DNA from: Platerodrilus igneus
Lineage: Eukaryota > Arthropoda > Insecta > Coleoptera > Lycidae
NCBI GenBank assembly: GCA_036346225.1
Contig: JARFIW010001215.1
Span: 9,190,501 to 9,254,500, forward strand
Direction of reading: 5' to 3'
Length of the DNA: 64,000 nucleotides
The translations under genes and the position numbers were made by a program. Positions 1-10,264 of this stretch are shown here, piece after piece (the stretch's first letter is position 1; every line of letters starts with the position of its first letter). Under the pieces are notes generated by a model. The model did no database searches, was not told the DNA's origin, and saw nothing but the letters and a program-made list of their open reading frames with translations.

Positions 1-1070
1 AAAATATTTCCTTTTAAAGGCGCCGACTAGCTCAAACGGTTATTTTCCACGTAGCATGTACGACCATAACCTCAGGTCGAGGTTCTAGGGTTCTACTCTA
101 TTATCTATATCTACCAAAATAATGTGATGTACCAATTTATCAGTCAAATTTTATATCACACACAAAAATTATAAACCTTTTTTTTTACTATGATTAAATA
201 TTTACCGAATCCTGATAAAGTCTAGATGTACCTCCAGGTAATTTCTACAAATGGAGACGACACTGTGCTCTCCAAGAAGTTTCTGCAATTTCAAAAGCGT
301 TTTAATAACCAATATTAAAATTTGAAAAATTACTATGGTCTGCAAATAAATGACAGAACTACTTGGTGACCTTTTCAGATTTGTTACAAACTGTAGCCAA
401 AAGGTATACTAGAATTTTGAAAAACAAACTTGTTTCTACATCTAACATATATAATGCACAAACTATAATTTAGTCTTCAACTCAAATGTCAAAATAATAA
501 TAATTAAAATGTCAAGAACTCATATGTCCCTTCTTCACTATTGTAACTTCCAAGAAACTATCTTTCACCATTTACTTTGTTGCAGCTCTCACCTAGCACC
601 ATTCCATGAAAGTCTTCTCATTACCAGGAACCATACCATCATATCCTTTTGCCACACTTCTATATTCTCTTAGGTAAAATCAGTATTACCTTATGTCAAC
701 TTCAAAATAAAATCAAAACTCCTTAAAATTCAAAATCATCAAATCTAATTATATTTTTTGTTCATATCAAATCTTATCAAACATTAAATCATATTAGATC
801 TGTACAAAAATCTTGTCAAACATAAACATTAATTCTCAAATTAGAATTAGTACATTTCATCAAAAAATTATTTTATCAATCAAAAAATCAACATAACATC
901 ACCTTGATTACCATAATAATCACAGCCTACCTTAATATTAAACATTTTAAATATTACATCAGACCACTATATACAAAATAATAAATAACATTTTTAAATC
1001 CCCAAATTTTGATACAGTCTTAATAAGCCAAAATTCAAAGGAAATTCTCCCCCCACCCCTTATCACAATT

Positions 1071-1073
<3 letters not shown>
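1..1073. other. AT-rich non-coding stretch
   Basis: No open frame, domain or splice-flanked exon is recognisable on either strand. Apart from the tRNA-like segment at the left edge, the sequence is simple A/T-rich DNA with scattered short A or T runs. It ends at an (AT)n tract. It could be intergenic or intronic. Confidence 0.6.
19..90 (+). repeat. Possible tRNA-derived SINE head
   Basis: The segment resembles the 5' half of a tRNA. An A-box-like TAGCTCAAACGG lies at 28-39 and a B-box-like GGTCGAGGTTC at 75-85, about 47 bases apart, which is a normal spacing for an internal RNA polymerase III promoter. It does not fold into a full cloverleaf that I can verify by eye, so a SINE head or tRNA pseudogene is more likely than a functional tRNA. 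The body and tail of the SINE are not identified. Confidence 0.35.

Positions 1074-1117
<44 letters not shown>
1074..1117. repeat. (AT)n microsatellite 1
   Basis: Uninterrupted AT dinucleotide tract of 44 bases, followed at once by CCGCCA (1118-1123). The same (AT)n-CCGCCA junction recurs at 33275-33320 and 40828-40896. Confidence 0.95.
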
Positions 1118-1120
<3 letters not shown>

Positions 1121-1123
1121 CCA

Positions 1124-1904
1124 AGTTTTTCCTATTAATACAGTTCAAAAAGTTTTATTAACAGAGTTTCATGAGAGACATCCAGAACTACACGCTGGTA
1201 AATGTACTTCAACGTTTACTACAAAAGTGGACAAATGTTGTGGAAAAAAATAACATCGATCCTTAAAAGTTATTCTCAATGTGACAAACAAATTATGACG
1301 ACAAAGGCGAAAGGTAACCAATACATCCCTACTTTTTTTCAATATTTAATATTGATTGTCTTGATGGCGGTGTTGTAAAAGGAGCTACTTTTAATAATTG
1401 GCGGACTATAGCTTTTTATTTAAGCAAAACGTCACAAATTTCTGGTCTGCAAGGGCAATAGCATTTTCCTATCTATAAAATCGATGCAATGGTGTTTTTA
1501 ATAATATATAAGTACACATTTTTTTACAAATGACGTTTGTACAGTTTCGCCGCTGGGATGCTTCTAAACAGATATCTTGTGTATCGTACCTATTAAGTCG
1601 GGATGCGTCAACTTCTCACTTTTATAGGTGCGGTGAAGTAAATGCATAAATGATAGCATTACTTAAATTTTACTGATTGAATGAAACTTTTGTCGCGGAA
1701 TTTTCTCAAAAAATATCACTCTAGCTTCGATTTTTTGTGGATATTTTATTAGTTTGTAAACTCGTACTTGATTTTATTAGGCAATTTGATTCAAAGATTT
1801 GCAAATCTTTTCATCAAATTTCCATAGAAACCAAGTGTTCCTACAACTAAAAAAAATATGGGGCTAAATTGAAGTTCTTTCTGATATTACTTTTGATAAT
1901 ACTA
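1124..1904. other. Unassigned non-coding DNA
   Basis: No coding capacity or recognisable repeat termini were seen in this stretch between the first (AT)n tract and the dispersed repeat. Confidence 0.5.
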
Positions 1905-2275
1905 TACTTTAAGAATGTTTTTGTTGTAAGTAAATATTGCATCCTCAAATACTAAAACACAAAAAGCTACATGTGTAACCAAACTCCCTGTTAATTTTCT
2001 TCCAGTGTGGATGATATAAACCTTTGTTTTTATTTTTAAAGGGATAAAAATTACCTTTAACAAAAACACAAAATGAAATATGATGCAAGCGACATCTAGT
2101 ATTAATAAAAAATAATGCTATTATAAATATAATGATTTCTATGTTATTTTGTTGTTACTATAGAAGAAAATTTTAAATAGTATTATAAACTATTATGTAA
2201 TAAAGTAAATCCGAGCTTTTACAAAAAAACATACGTATTTATAATTTTTTCTGCCAAATTATTGGCTGTTTAAAC
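1905..2275 (+). repeat. Dispersed repeat, old copy
   Basis: This stretch aligns by eye with 11335-11705 and 47975-48345. Shared landmarks include TACTTTAAGAA near the start, a block reading GCGACATCTAGTATTAATAAA in the middle, and TATTATAAACTATTATG near the end. The other two copies are almost identical to each other, while this one has many substitutions and indels, so it looks like an older copy of the same non-coding family. No protein is encoded. The boundaries are approximate. Confidence 0.6.
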
Positions 2276-2547
2276 ACAGAAGTATATCAAAAACTCAGGG
2301 GCATAAATATAATCATAGAGTAACCTTCAGATAGTCAACTCAATGTTAATTTTTTATCCGCTGCGAGAGAGACAGAGATAGTAATTTTTATATACTTTCT
2401 TTCATCTTTCTTACACAGTTTCAAAGTGTAACTGAGGGGGCGCCACATATGTCAGTGGGCGGAAATGGCGGGAAAGGCTTTAATTCAAATTATTAGACGC
2501 GGAATTTGGCGGGAATTTTAAATACCGTATTATATTTGAAACTTCAA

Positions 2548-2649
2548 ATACAACTCAAGATCAAATCACCATGCAATGTAAAATTTTAATTTCCCTTTTA
2601 TATTAATTATTAAAATTTTACACATGGTAATTTTGTCTCGAGTTGTATC
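2548..2649. repeat. Imperfect inverted repeat (hairpin)
   Basis: The arm at 2548-2590 and the arm at 2609-2649 are reverse complements over about 40 bases with several mismatches and small gaps, separated by ~18 bases. Each outer end reads ATACAACTC in its own orientation. It could be a short foldback or MITE remnant. No target-site duplication was identified. Confidence 0.6.
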
Positions 2650-4165
2650 TAACGTTTCAACAATTTGTTGTTTTCAACTTTACTTAGTCAATTTTAACAC
2701 TACAAATGATAAATTCTTAGCGTTGAACAAAATAAAAAATAATTCTAGGTGGTCTTCATTGTATATTTTAATGCAAAACTATTTCTTAAAAGACACAATT
2801 TGCAAAACGTAGCGAATAATATAATATAATTCTACATTTTATAATATAGATTACATGCTTAGAAACAGTTGGTCACTCCCTTATGTTTCTTAATGTATTT
2901 TAGCTTTAGCGTCATACATAACTAATAAAAGAGCACAGTTTCTACACAGAAATGAAGCAATGTTTAAATCACAAATGCTGGAATTTTTTTAATTTACGTG
3001 CTAGCGCTGTGGAATTTTTCTTTGCATGTTGATGTGAACGATTGTGTCGAGTACAGAACCAAGGGATACCAATACGACAGACAGACATTTTGTTATTGCA
3101 TATATAATAAAGGATTTATTAAGTGTTGGTTACAAATAAAAAAGGTGTGTAATGAGTCCCCATTATAGTGTATGCCTACGGCTTCCAGCCACAATTTCGA
3201 TCTACAAAAGAATTCAACTACTTATATATAGCGATTTAAATACAAAAACACTCACTTTTCGAGATTTTGAGGGAAATTATGCATGCGCTCGACTTCTGTG
3301 TCAACATTTCCACACACCAAACAGAAAACCATTATATGAAATTAATCTGTAAAGACATATACATATTTTAAAAATTATAGCATATTTGACAAATTTATAT
3401 TTAAAAACAAGCAATACGTAGAATGAATAACATTATATGGTTTAGGTGTCTAACCGTTCACCAAAAATTCCAAATTTAGTAAAGGGTTACAAACTTTTTA
3501 ATAGTGATGTAAAATAAATGATAATATATACTTACCAATTCAACTAAAATGATAATAAGTTGTTAGTTCATATAAAATTCTTAATGGTCAAAAATATAAC
3601 AACTTGTAGTTAAATTTAATCGCACTTTTCTAGCGAAAATATTAAGGCGCTGTTATTTAGTTCAATACAACAAACTACACTGAAGAATAACATATACATA
3701 AAGGAAACAATAACATAAACATAAACGAAAAAAAATTAACATAAACATTAAATATAAACACAAAAACGTAATAAACAACAGAAACCATTTTGTTTATAAG
3801 TTGGTTTAACTTTCTAAACACCGATAGCTGTCAACCTGACAGTTGCATGCCAGAAATTATCTAGAAATCTGTAAAATTTATGATTGCGTTTTGCGCCCTC
3901 TCAGTACACTTTACATATTGATGGATAAAGATAGTATCATCCCTCAATCTATATAATGAAGTGAGATAGATTTTTATAGCAACCGGACAAATTTTCCTAT
4001 TAAGTTAACACTCTGAAAGTTACTCTATGGATATAATGCATAGAAAACTTTTTCTATGATATAATGTTCTTTATGTTTGGATATAGGTGGAAGAAACGGG
4101 TCTTTAGAATGGGTAGCGTCGCGTTCACTATTCAAATCGCATTATTGTAGAACCGTAAGCCTTTA
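2650..4165. other. AT-rich non-coding stretch
   Basis: The short open frames here are not supported by domain similarity, composition or splice sites. Nothing else was recognised up to the Harbinger terminal repeat at 4166. Confidence 0.5.
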
Positions 4166-4217
4166 AGGCGGATTTACTTTATTCACTTTAGATGTACACT
4201 AATGATAAATCATCCAA
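4166..4217 (+). repeat. Harbinger terminal inverted repeat, left
   Basis: About 50 bases starting AGGCGGATTTAC match the reverse complement of 6905-6957. The flanking TTA at 4163-4165 is the left target duplication. Confidence 0.85.
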
Positions 4218-4422
4218 ATCTGTAAAGTGTAAATACTGCTTTTGTACATTTCATCCTTAGTGAACATCGAAAGTGACAGTGAATAAAAGTTGAACGTATT
4301 CCTACTTTGGATGAGAATCAATCAAGATGTAAAGTGTAAACATGTTAAAGTGAAGAATGCACTTGCTTGCAATATCATTCTTGGTAGTTTGGGCGTACAA
4401 ATTTATCAAAAGCTTTACAAAA

Positions 4423-6381
4423 ATGAGTTTTCCTTGGAAGGACGAACAAACATTGTTATTTTTAGAAACTTATAAAAATTGGGAGTGTTTGTGGAACAGC
4501 AAATGCGAAGAACATCACAAAGTAAATTTGCCTGAAGTTGCATACAAATCTATACCACAAGAAATTAATTTGCCTGGAGTAACTATAGCAGATATTAAAG
4601 CAAAAATAAAAACTGTCCGCACTGGATACGCTGCTGAACTCTCCAAAATAAAAAAATCCGAACATTCTGGTGCTGGCCAAGATGATTTGTATGTACCACG
4701 TCTATTTTGGTTCGAAGAAGCGGATTCCTTTCTGCGGGCAGTCTGTATGACAAAACAAAGTTCTTCAAATATAAAGGTAAGATAAAATTCTTTAAGTAAT
4801 TTATTATTTCTTTAAAACAGTACAGATTTTAAATAATTCAAGAATAAATCAAAAAAGGTTATTAAATCATGTTCCATTGCCATGGTATAATTTCTGTTGT
4901 AACAAACTGATTCGCATAAAAATCACGCACTGATGAAGCCCTTCTGCTATAGTTGTTACTGGATAATGACTTTGATACATCAAGCAATCCTTCAGTTTTT
5001 AGCAATCGCCACTATCCTGGTACAACTATTCCTTCAATCCAATCTTCCGAGTTTATTAAATCACTTTCGAGATAGGGCAGGTTGTTATTTGATGTTTTTC
5101 TTAACCAATTGTGCAAAGCACATGTAGTTTTCACAATTAATTCTGTTGTATTAATATTTAAAGGAATTGGTTTTTCAAAAATTCTAAATCGTGCTGCCAA
5201 TATTCCAAAGCTATTTTCAACAACTCTACGTACTCTAGAAAGGCTATAGTTAAAAATTAATTTAGTTCTATCTAGTGCTGCTACTCTTGGATATGGTTTA
5301 AGTAGATTCTGTTTTAGTGGAAATGCATCGTCCACGATAAAGACACCATTATCAGGAATATTTAATACATTTTGTTCTAGTGCCTGATTAAATATAGATT
5401 TTGAGAAAACAGAGGAATCATTAATCCTGCCATTTGTTCCAACATCAATGTATATAAAAGTATAACTTGCATCAACTATTGCAAATAATATTATGCTAAA
5501 ATCCTTTTTATAATTAAAGTAGTCTGGCCCACTTTTAGGGGACAACGTACGATTACATGTTTGCCATCCATATAGCCACAGCGGTTAGGGAAGCTCCATG
5601 TTACATATTAATCTTTCATGATTTGATTCCCTTTTCTGAAGTTGTAGGAACCTGAAATAAATACATCATTATAGAACAAGCACTAAGAAACTAAGAAATT
5701 ATCATAATTGCTTTGTTTTAGGACATTCTTAAAAAGAAATCTGAAACAGCCACAACTTCCCACGAGGTCGACGTTTAAAGCACAGAATTAGAACAAAATA
5801 TTGAGATCCAAGATGAAGAGTTAACGGAAGATTTTGGTAGAAATATTAATGTTCAACATGATACAACTTCTACCAGCAATCGCTGTTCTACTCCACAAAA
5901 ATATAAACGCAAGGCAAGGAATAATTTGGACGTAATTTATAACGCAATATGTAAATTGCAAAAAATATCAGATGATAACAAAAATCCGAAGCAAATTCAC
6001 AAGTACGATGCGTTTTGCAACAGTTTGGCTATACAGCTTAAGAAAATGCCACTCCGCCGAGCTCTTATTTGCCAAGAAAAACTTCAAGCTATTATGACAC
6101 CAGAACGTTTATCACAAGTTCTTTCAGAGAACAGTACAATAATTGGTCATACAAGTCCTCGTTCTACTTTGGCCACTTCGTACCCAGAATCATCGTTAGA
6201 AACCACTTCTGGATCTTCTTCACATGTCTTTGATTCTGAAATTTCCTGTCAAGGCGACAATACTATATTGACAGAAGTGATTCTTAAAATGGGCGGATTT
6301 GATAGTAATATTAAAGTTATACAGATTTGTAGTAGCACTGTAATCACGATTAACTATGTTATTATTATTTTATATTTCTAA
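4423..6381 (+). pseudogene. Harbinger MADF/Myb-like DNA-binding protein, copy 1
   Basis: This is the accessory DNA-binding protein that PIF/Harbinger elements encode beside the transposase. Exon 1 (4423-4776) starts at an ATG just before a domain beginning FPWKDEQTLLFLETY, with the spaced aromatic residues and length (~90 residues) of a MADF/Myb-SANT-like fold. It ends at a good splice donor, AAAG|GTAAGATA, at 4776/4777. A matching acceptor, TTTTAG|GACATT, lies at 5721/5722, and exon 2 (5722-6381) encodes a basic, Ser/Thr-rich tail. Exon 2 has an in-frame TAA early (VDV then stop) where copy 2 has a glutamate codon, so this copy is broken. The intron holds the transposase second exon on the other strand. 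An ATG 66 bases upstream is possible but adds a hydrophobic leader that is not part of the domain. Confidence 0.75.
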
Positions 6382-6840
6382 TTTGTATTTTCTTACCTGA
6401 ATAAACATTTACAAAGATGTATAAATTGCCCTGCAGACTTCAGGTATCGTCAAGGATATGCTACAGGTTGGTACTCTATACAGGGCACTAAGAGTGCTAA
6501 AACAAGTACCTGTTGCAAGATAATGGAGAGTAATTTGTAACTTTAGTTTAGCTGGCAACGCCACTCTTAAGCATGTATTTGCTTTCTGTATCACAGGGCT
6601 AATAATGTTCAATAAAAAATTGAATTGAATTTCATTCATTCGTAAGTGATTCATGTAGAAGTCGGAACCTTCTTCGGCTAGTTCAACCAACAATTGGGTG
6701 GATGCCCCAAACAATTCTCGTTTTTGAACCCACCAACGTCGATGTCGACGTCCTTTCTGTTTTAAAATTTTGCTACATTCTTCTGTAAGAGCTATGCATA
6801 TTAATTCAACTCCTACGCTCACTAGTTCAGTTGCGGACAT
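4862..6840 (-). pseudogene. Harbinger (HARBI1-like) DDE transposase, copy 1
   Basis: Catalyses element excision and insertion in active relatives. Exon 1 (6840 down to 6397) begins MSATELVS and holds the N-terminal helix-turn-helix-like region, ending at a donor CAG|GTAAGA. Exon 2 runs from 5651 to 4862. It carries the DDE_4 signature: first Asp in GYMDGKHV, second Asp in IDVGTNGRIND, Glu in VVENSFGILAARFR. Damage specific to this copy includes an in-frame TAA just before the first catalytic Asp (copy 2 has a Tyr codon), a one-base loss in the CCCC run nearby that shifts frame, and a TAG after VVPG. The intron (6396-5652) contains the whole second exon of the opposite-strand MADF gene. The C-terminus is inferred from copy 2. 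Confidence 0.85.
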
Positions 6841-6904
6841 TTTAAAGCTACAAGTGGTTGAATTAAAATTTGATACGTGCAAATTGGTTCCATTTCACTT
6901 TCAC

Positions 6905-6957
6905 TGCGGATGATTCATCATTAGTGTACATCTAAAGTGAATAATGTAAATCTGCCT
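6905..6957 (-). repeat. Harbinger terminal inverted repeat, right
   Basis: Reverse complement of 4166-4217, ending GTAAATCTGCCT at 6957 and followed by the TTA target duplication at 6958-6960. The same terminus appears at 37945 and 43805 in the other copies. Confidence 0.85.
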
Positions 6958-6960
6958 TTA

Positions 6961-7390
6961 GTAGTCATGTAAAATGTTTTGCGATTTCAATTTTACAGTG
7001 AACCATAGAATTGTAATTTCTAAGACAAATTGGCTAAGAACGACCGTTATTTACAGGCTGTTTATATATCACCAAGTGACCAAACAAGTCTAATGCAATC
7101 TATATTTAAAATTTAACTTGTCATTAATTAATTAGAATTTAACCATCGTAACTTCAGAAAAGTGACTCAGACATGTGTAGATGCCCGTAAAAATGGCTGT
7201 ACATACCCAAATGCATTAGTAGTTTACAAGGTTTCAATTTGTATTGTGGGATATTTTGCATTTAGTTGATTATTAAAAACATAGATCGTAAAAGTTTTTT
7301 AGCTTATTACATATGTGTTCATTTTAATTAGGTAGATAATTGCACTTCATTAGACTTAAATGTTAAATTTAAAAATGTTTTGTAGGAAAA
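6961..7390. other. Non-coding flank shared by all three block copies
   Basis: No gene is seen. The stretch is closely matched, inverted, at about 37521-37941 and, direct, at 43809-44223. It is therefore part of the amplified block and predates or accompanied the amplification. Confidence 0.7.
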
Positions 7391-8039
7391 ATGGCTCCTA
7401 AGAAATCAATTAAACCTTCTCTTGTTTAGAATTTTTATACAGAAAAGCCAAAACCGGACAAAACAATTATTTGTAATATTTGCGGGGATGAATTCAGCTA
7501 CAAAAGCACATCAAATAATTTAAAACAAATTATTAACAAAAAGCACATAACTCGAGCAAAGGAAAAATAAAAAAATTGAATGTTCTGAAACTTACAAAGA
7601 TAGACAAGGTTCATCTGTAATGGAAACACAAACAAATACAGTAACTGACGAGCTTCTACCGTCATCTCAAAACGTGCCTGTATGTGAAGAAAAAGGCTCT
7701 TTTGTACTCTCAGTTAAAAGTCAAACAAACATTAATTCATTTCTTAAAAGAAAACTAGGTGTAACGGTTAGAAAGAAATTTGGCAACAGTTTGATGAAAT
7801 TATTTATTTTAGATTTTCAACCATTTTCAATTGTTAAAGACCAAGGTTTTAAAGAATTCGTTTCTAAATTAAATCCGTTGTATGAGTTACCATCTAGGAA
7901 AACTATTACTAATACATTGCTTCCTACATTGTGTTATGAAATTTATAATTCCACAAAAATCATTATACCCGATATACAACAGACTCTTGTAACTATGTTG
8001 GCACCTAAGATTAGTATTGATATAATCAGAAGATTTTGA
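7391..8039 (+). pseudogene. hAT-type transposase N-terminus with BED zinc finger, copy 1
   Basis: The reading starts at MAPKKSIK and gives a BED-type zinc finger: an aromatic pair in the W-x-F-Y position, CNICG, then a spaced H. Here the conserved Trp codon is TAG, while the third copy (44224) keeps TGG, so this copy is broken. A second frame (7620-8039) continues with a hAT N-terminal segment containing SLMKLFILDFQPFSIVKDQG and LPSRKTITNTLLP, typical of ZBED-like hAT transposases. The catalytic RNase H-like core and dimerisation domain are absent. The similarity breaks off at IDIIRRF and the USP-like region follows directly. Confidence 0.75.
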
Positions 8040-8044
8040 ATACA

Positions 8045-9550
8045 TCAACAGAACAATTTTAGATGCAACAGATACAAGCGACGTATTTGACAAATTAGCA
8101 GTGGGAACAGAAGATGAAGAACATAGTGAAAAAATAAAAAAATATTCCGAAGACTACTTCATTAAGATGCTCACTTCAATTATCTAGTTTAACCAACACA
8201 TTGTCATGCAAAATAAATTTCTTGGTACAGAGACACGTAGAAAAATACCGACTAAAAGATATCAATTAGTCGTTAAATCAGTCAGATTTCCAGAATTCCT
8301 AGCTGTTAAATTTGAAAAGAAACTAAAATCAGTTTTAGTACCTTCGGATATGATAAATGGCTATACTGCATCTCAAAAGTTTAATCGAAAATCCCCATAT
8401 TCTGTAAAAGTAAATGCAGTTCATTCTGCATTTAACTCTCATTCTAGTGATTTCGATAATAACAATAGGGGACTTGATGTTGATGCAATATATACAATAA
8501 ACCAGTTATATAGGACAAACTTTGAAGGTGAACAATATACTGAAAGTTCATCATTTAGAAAACTAAGCAGTGGAAGTTCATTAGTAGTTACCAATGTCTT
8601 GATAAATCCAAAGCTTCTCATCAAACAAAAGTTGTAGCATCAGCATTTCTTCCATGCATCGATAAAAAGCAAAGCAATATAAAATCTTAACCACATGAGG
8701 TAACTTTGAAGCAGTTGTTGTCAGTAAAGAGACTAAAACCATTCCTGGCACTGAAAGTATTTTAACTTTAAAATTCAGTTAAGAAAAAAGCTAGTAGTAG
8801 TCTACAAATTAGGGAAAACCTTCAAAACGTTCTGCCAATTATCTGAAAACACACTATGAGTTTTTCGAGGACTACAATTACACCAGATAACAAAATTGTC
8901 TTAAAAAGTATTTATTTTCAAATTTCAGTATCTTCTAAAGTGATATTTTGGAGATTACTGCTGCTGTAATAACTGATGTATTTGATAAAGCGGCAATAGA
9001 CACAGAAGATGAAGAACATGATGATTTTTAAAAGAAAATGTTGCAAAATTGAAGCTGTCTAGTTTAACAAGCCCAGTGTAATACAAAACACATAAACATG
9101 TTAGGGAAGAGGAACATACAGAAGAACCTGCTAAAAGAAAGCGTAGTAAAAGAGTTATTGTTTCTCTTCAACTGATCATACAACTAATCATTTTTCCAGA
9201 ACTTCTATCTGTTATACCTGAAAAGAAACCAAAATCAGATATAACACCTTTGGATACAAGTGATTGTACTATATATAGAAAATTAAGACGTAAACAAGCA
9301 AGTTTAATGGAAACAAATACCACATTCTATAAGAGTAAATGTAGTTAGTTTTGAATTAAAACTAATTATAGTGATTTCGATGATGATTGTAGAGGACCTT
9401 ATGTTGATACAATAAATCCAATAAATCTGTTAACTAGGGCAAACTTTGAAGAGGACCCAGATACTGATAAAGAAAAGCCTATGCAGGAATCTTTAAGTTG
9501 GAGAGTATCAGGAATTGTAGATATTGTAACAGTGGTACATCTCAATCGCA
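8045..9550 (+). repeat. Tandem-duplicated N-terminal module of the USP-like gene
   Basis: Two related segments lie in the same order. The first (~8045-8600) reads DVFDKLAVGTEDEEHSE, then FPEFLAV, SSDFDNNNRGLDVDAI and RTNFEGEQYTES. The second (~8960-9510) reads DVFDKAAIDTEDEEHDD, then FPELLSV, YSDFDDDCRGPYVDTI and RANFEEDPDTD. The encoded similarity implies an internal duplication of ~0.9 kb in the source gene or in the fragment. The two halves have since diverged strongly. Confidence 0.6.
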
Positions 9551-9849
9551 TTCCTAGCACTTCTACAAATTCATCTAGTAATTTCCAGCGTGCTAATAAG
9601 TCATTAGAATTTGAAACACTATGAGATTTTACATATGTTTCAAGTCCTGTTAAATTTTTAGGTCTGAATGGATTACAGAACATCAATAATACTTGTTTTA
9701 TGAACTCTGTAATTCAGTGCCTCGTAAATACAAAAATTCTATTGAAATATATGTTCACAAGTGATATTAACACTGGTATTTCCAGTATGAAAGGAGCTTT
9801 CATTAAAGCTCTAGCACAAGTCATCAAGGAGTTATGGACTGAAGATTAA

Positions 9850-10264
9850 TACATAGGGGTACCACGTAGGGGTAGTTAGTACTGTTAGCTTAAAATCACA
9901 ATTAGTTAGCGGCCTGGCATGTTACCAACGATTTGCTTAAGCCTTACCATAATATATAATTTAACACTTTTCCTTTTATGGAGGGGATAACCAGGTAATA
10001 TTTTATTTCTTTATACATGGGAATCATGTAAACATGTTGGAGTTCTTTAACACCATCAGGTTGCTAATATCTATGTAGAGGCAGGTAGATAGGAAAAAGA
10101 TAGACGAGTATAGGAAGACCTTGACCAAGCTATATTAGCCAAATTATTAGAAATTTAGGTTGTGAAGGGAATGTAGAACTTTTTAGATTAGCACAGAATA
10201 GAAAAGAAGTTAGAACTGCGTCAAACCAACCTTAAGTAAGGTTGAAAACAAAATGATGATGATG
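9850..10264 (+). mobile_element. LINE 3'-end fragment inside the USP-like gene
   Basis: The stretch separates two parts of the USP reading (ELWTED before, IQLFVPQF after). Near its end it encodes ISQIIRNLGCEGNVELFRLAQNR in one frame, a C-terminal pattern seen in RTE-like LINEs, and closes with a GATGATGATGA tail. It is present in the inverted copy (~34490-34905) and in the eroded copy (~46585-46965), so it inserted before the block was amplified. An intron that later captured a LINE end is an alternative. Confidence 0.5.

Larger units (their letters stand above)
4166..6957 (+). mobile_element. PIF/Harbinger DNA transposon, copy 1 (full length)
   Basis: The element begins AGGCGGATTTAC at 4166 and ends with the reverse complement (GTAAATCTGCCT) at 6957. 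The terminal inverted repeats match over roughly 50 bases with few mismatches. The 3-base TTA at 4163-4165 is repeated at 6958-6960, the expected target duplication for this superfamily. Inside are a plus-strand MADF/Myb-like gene and a minus-strand DDE transposase, the two-protein set typical of PIF/Harbinger elements. Both genes carry stops or frameshifts, so this copy cannot move on its own. Two further copies lie head to head at 37945-43805. Confidence 0.9.

Noticed and set aside
2440..2530. Possible promoter with GGCGGGAA-type (E2F-like) motifs
   Set aside because: Three short GC-rich motifs occur close together, but no downstream gene or transcript start can be supported.
3152..3352. 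66-codon frame in the AT-rich left region
   Set aside because: Length is expected by chance and nothing supports coding.
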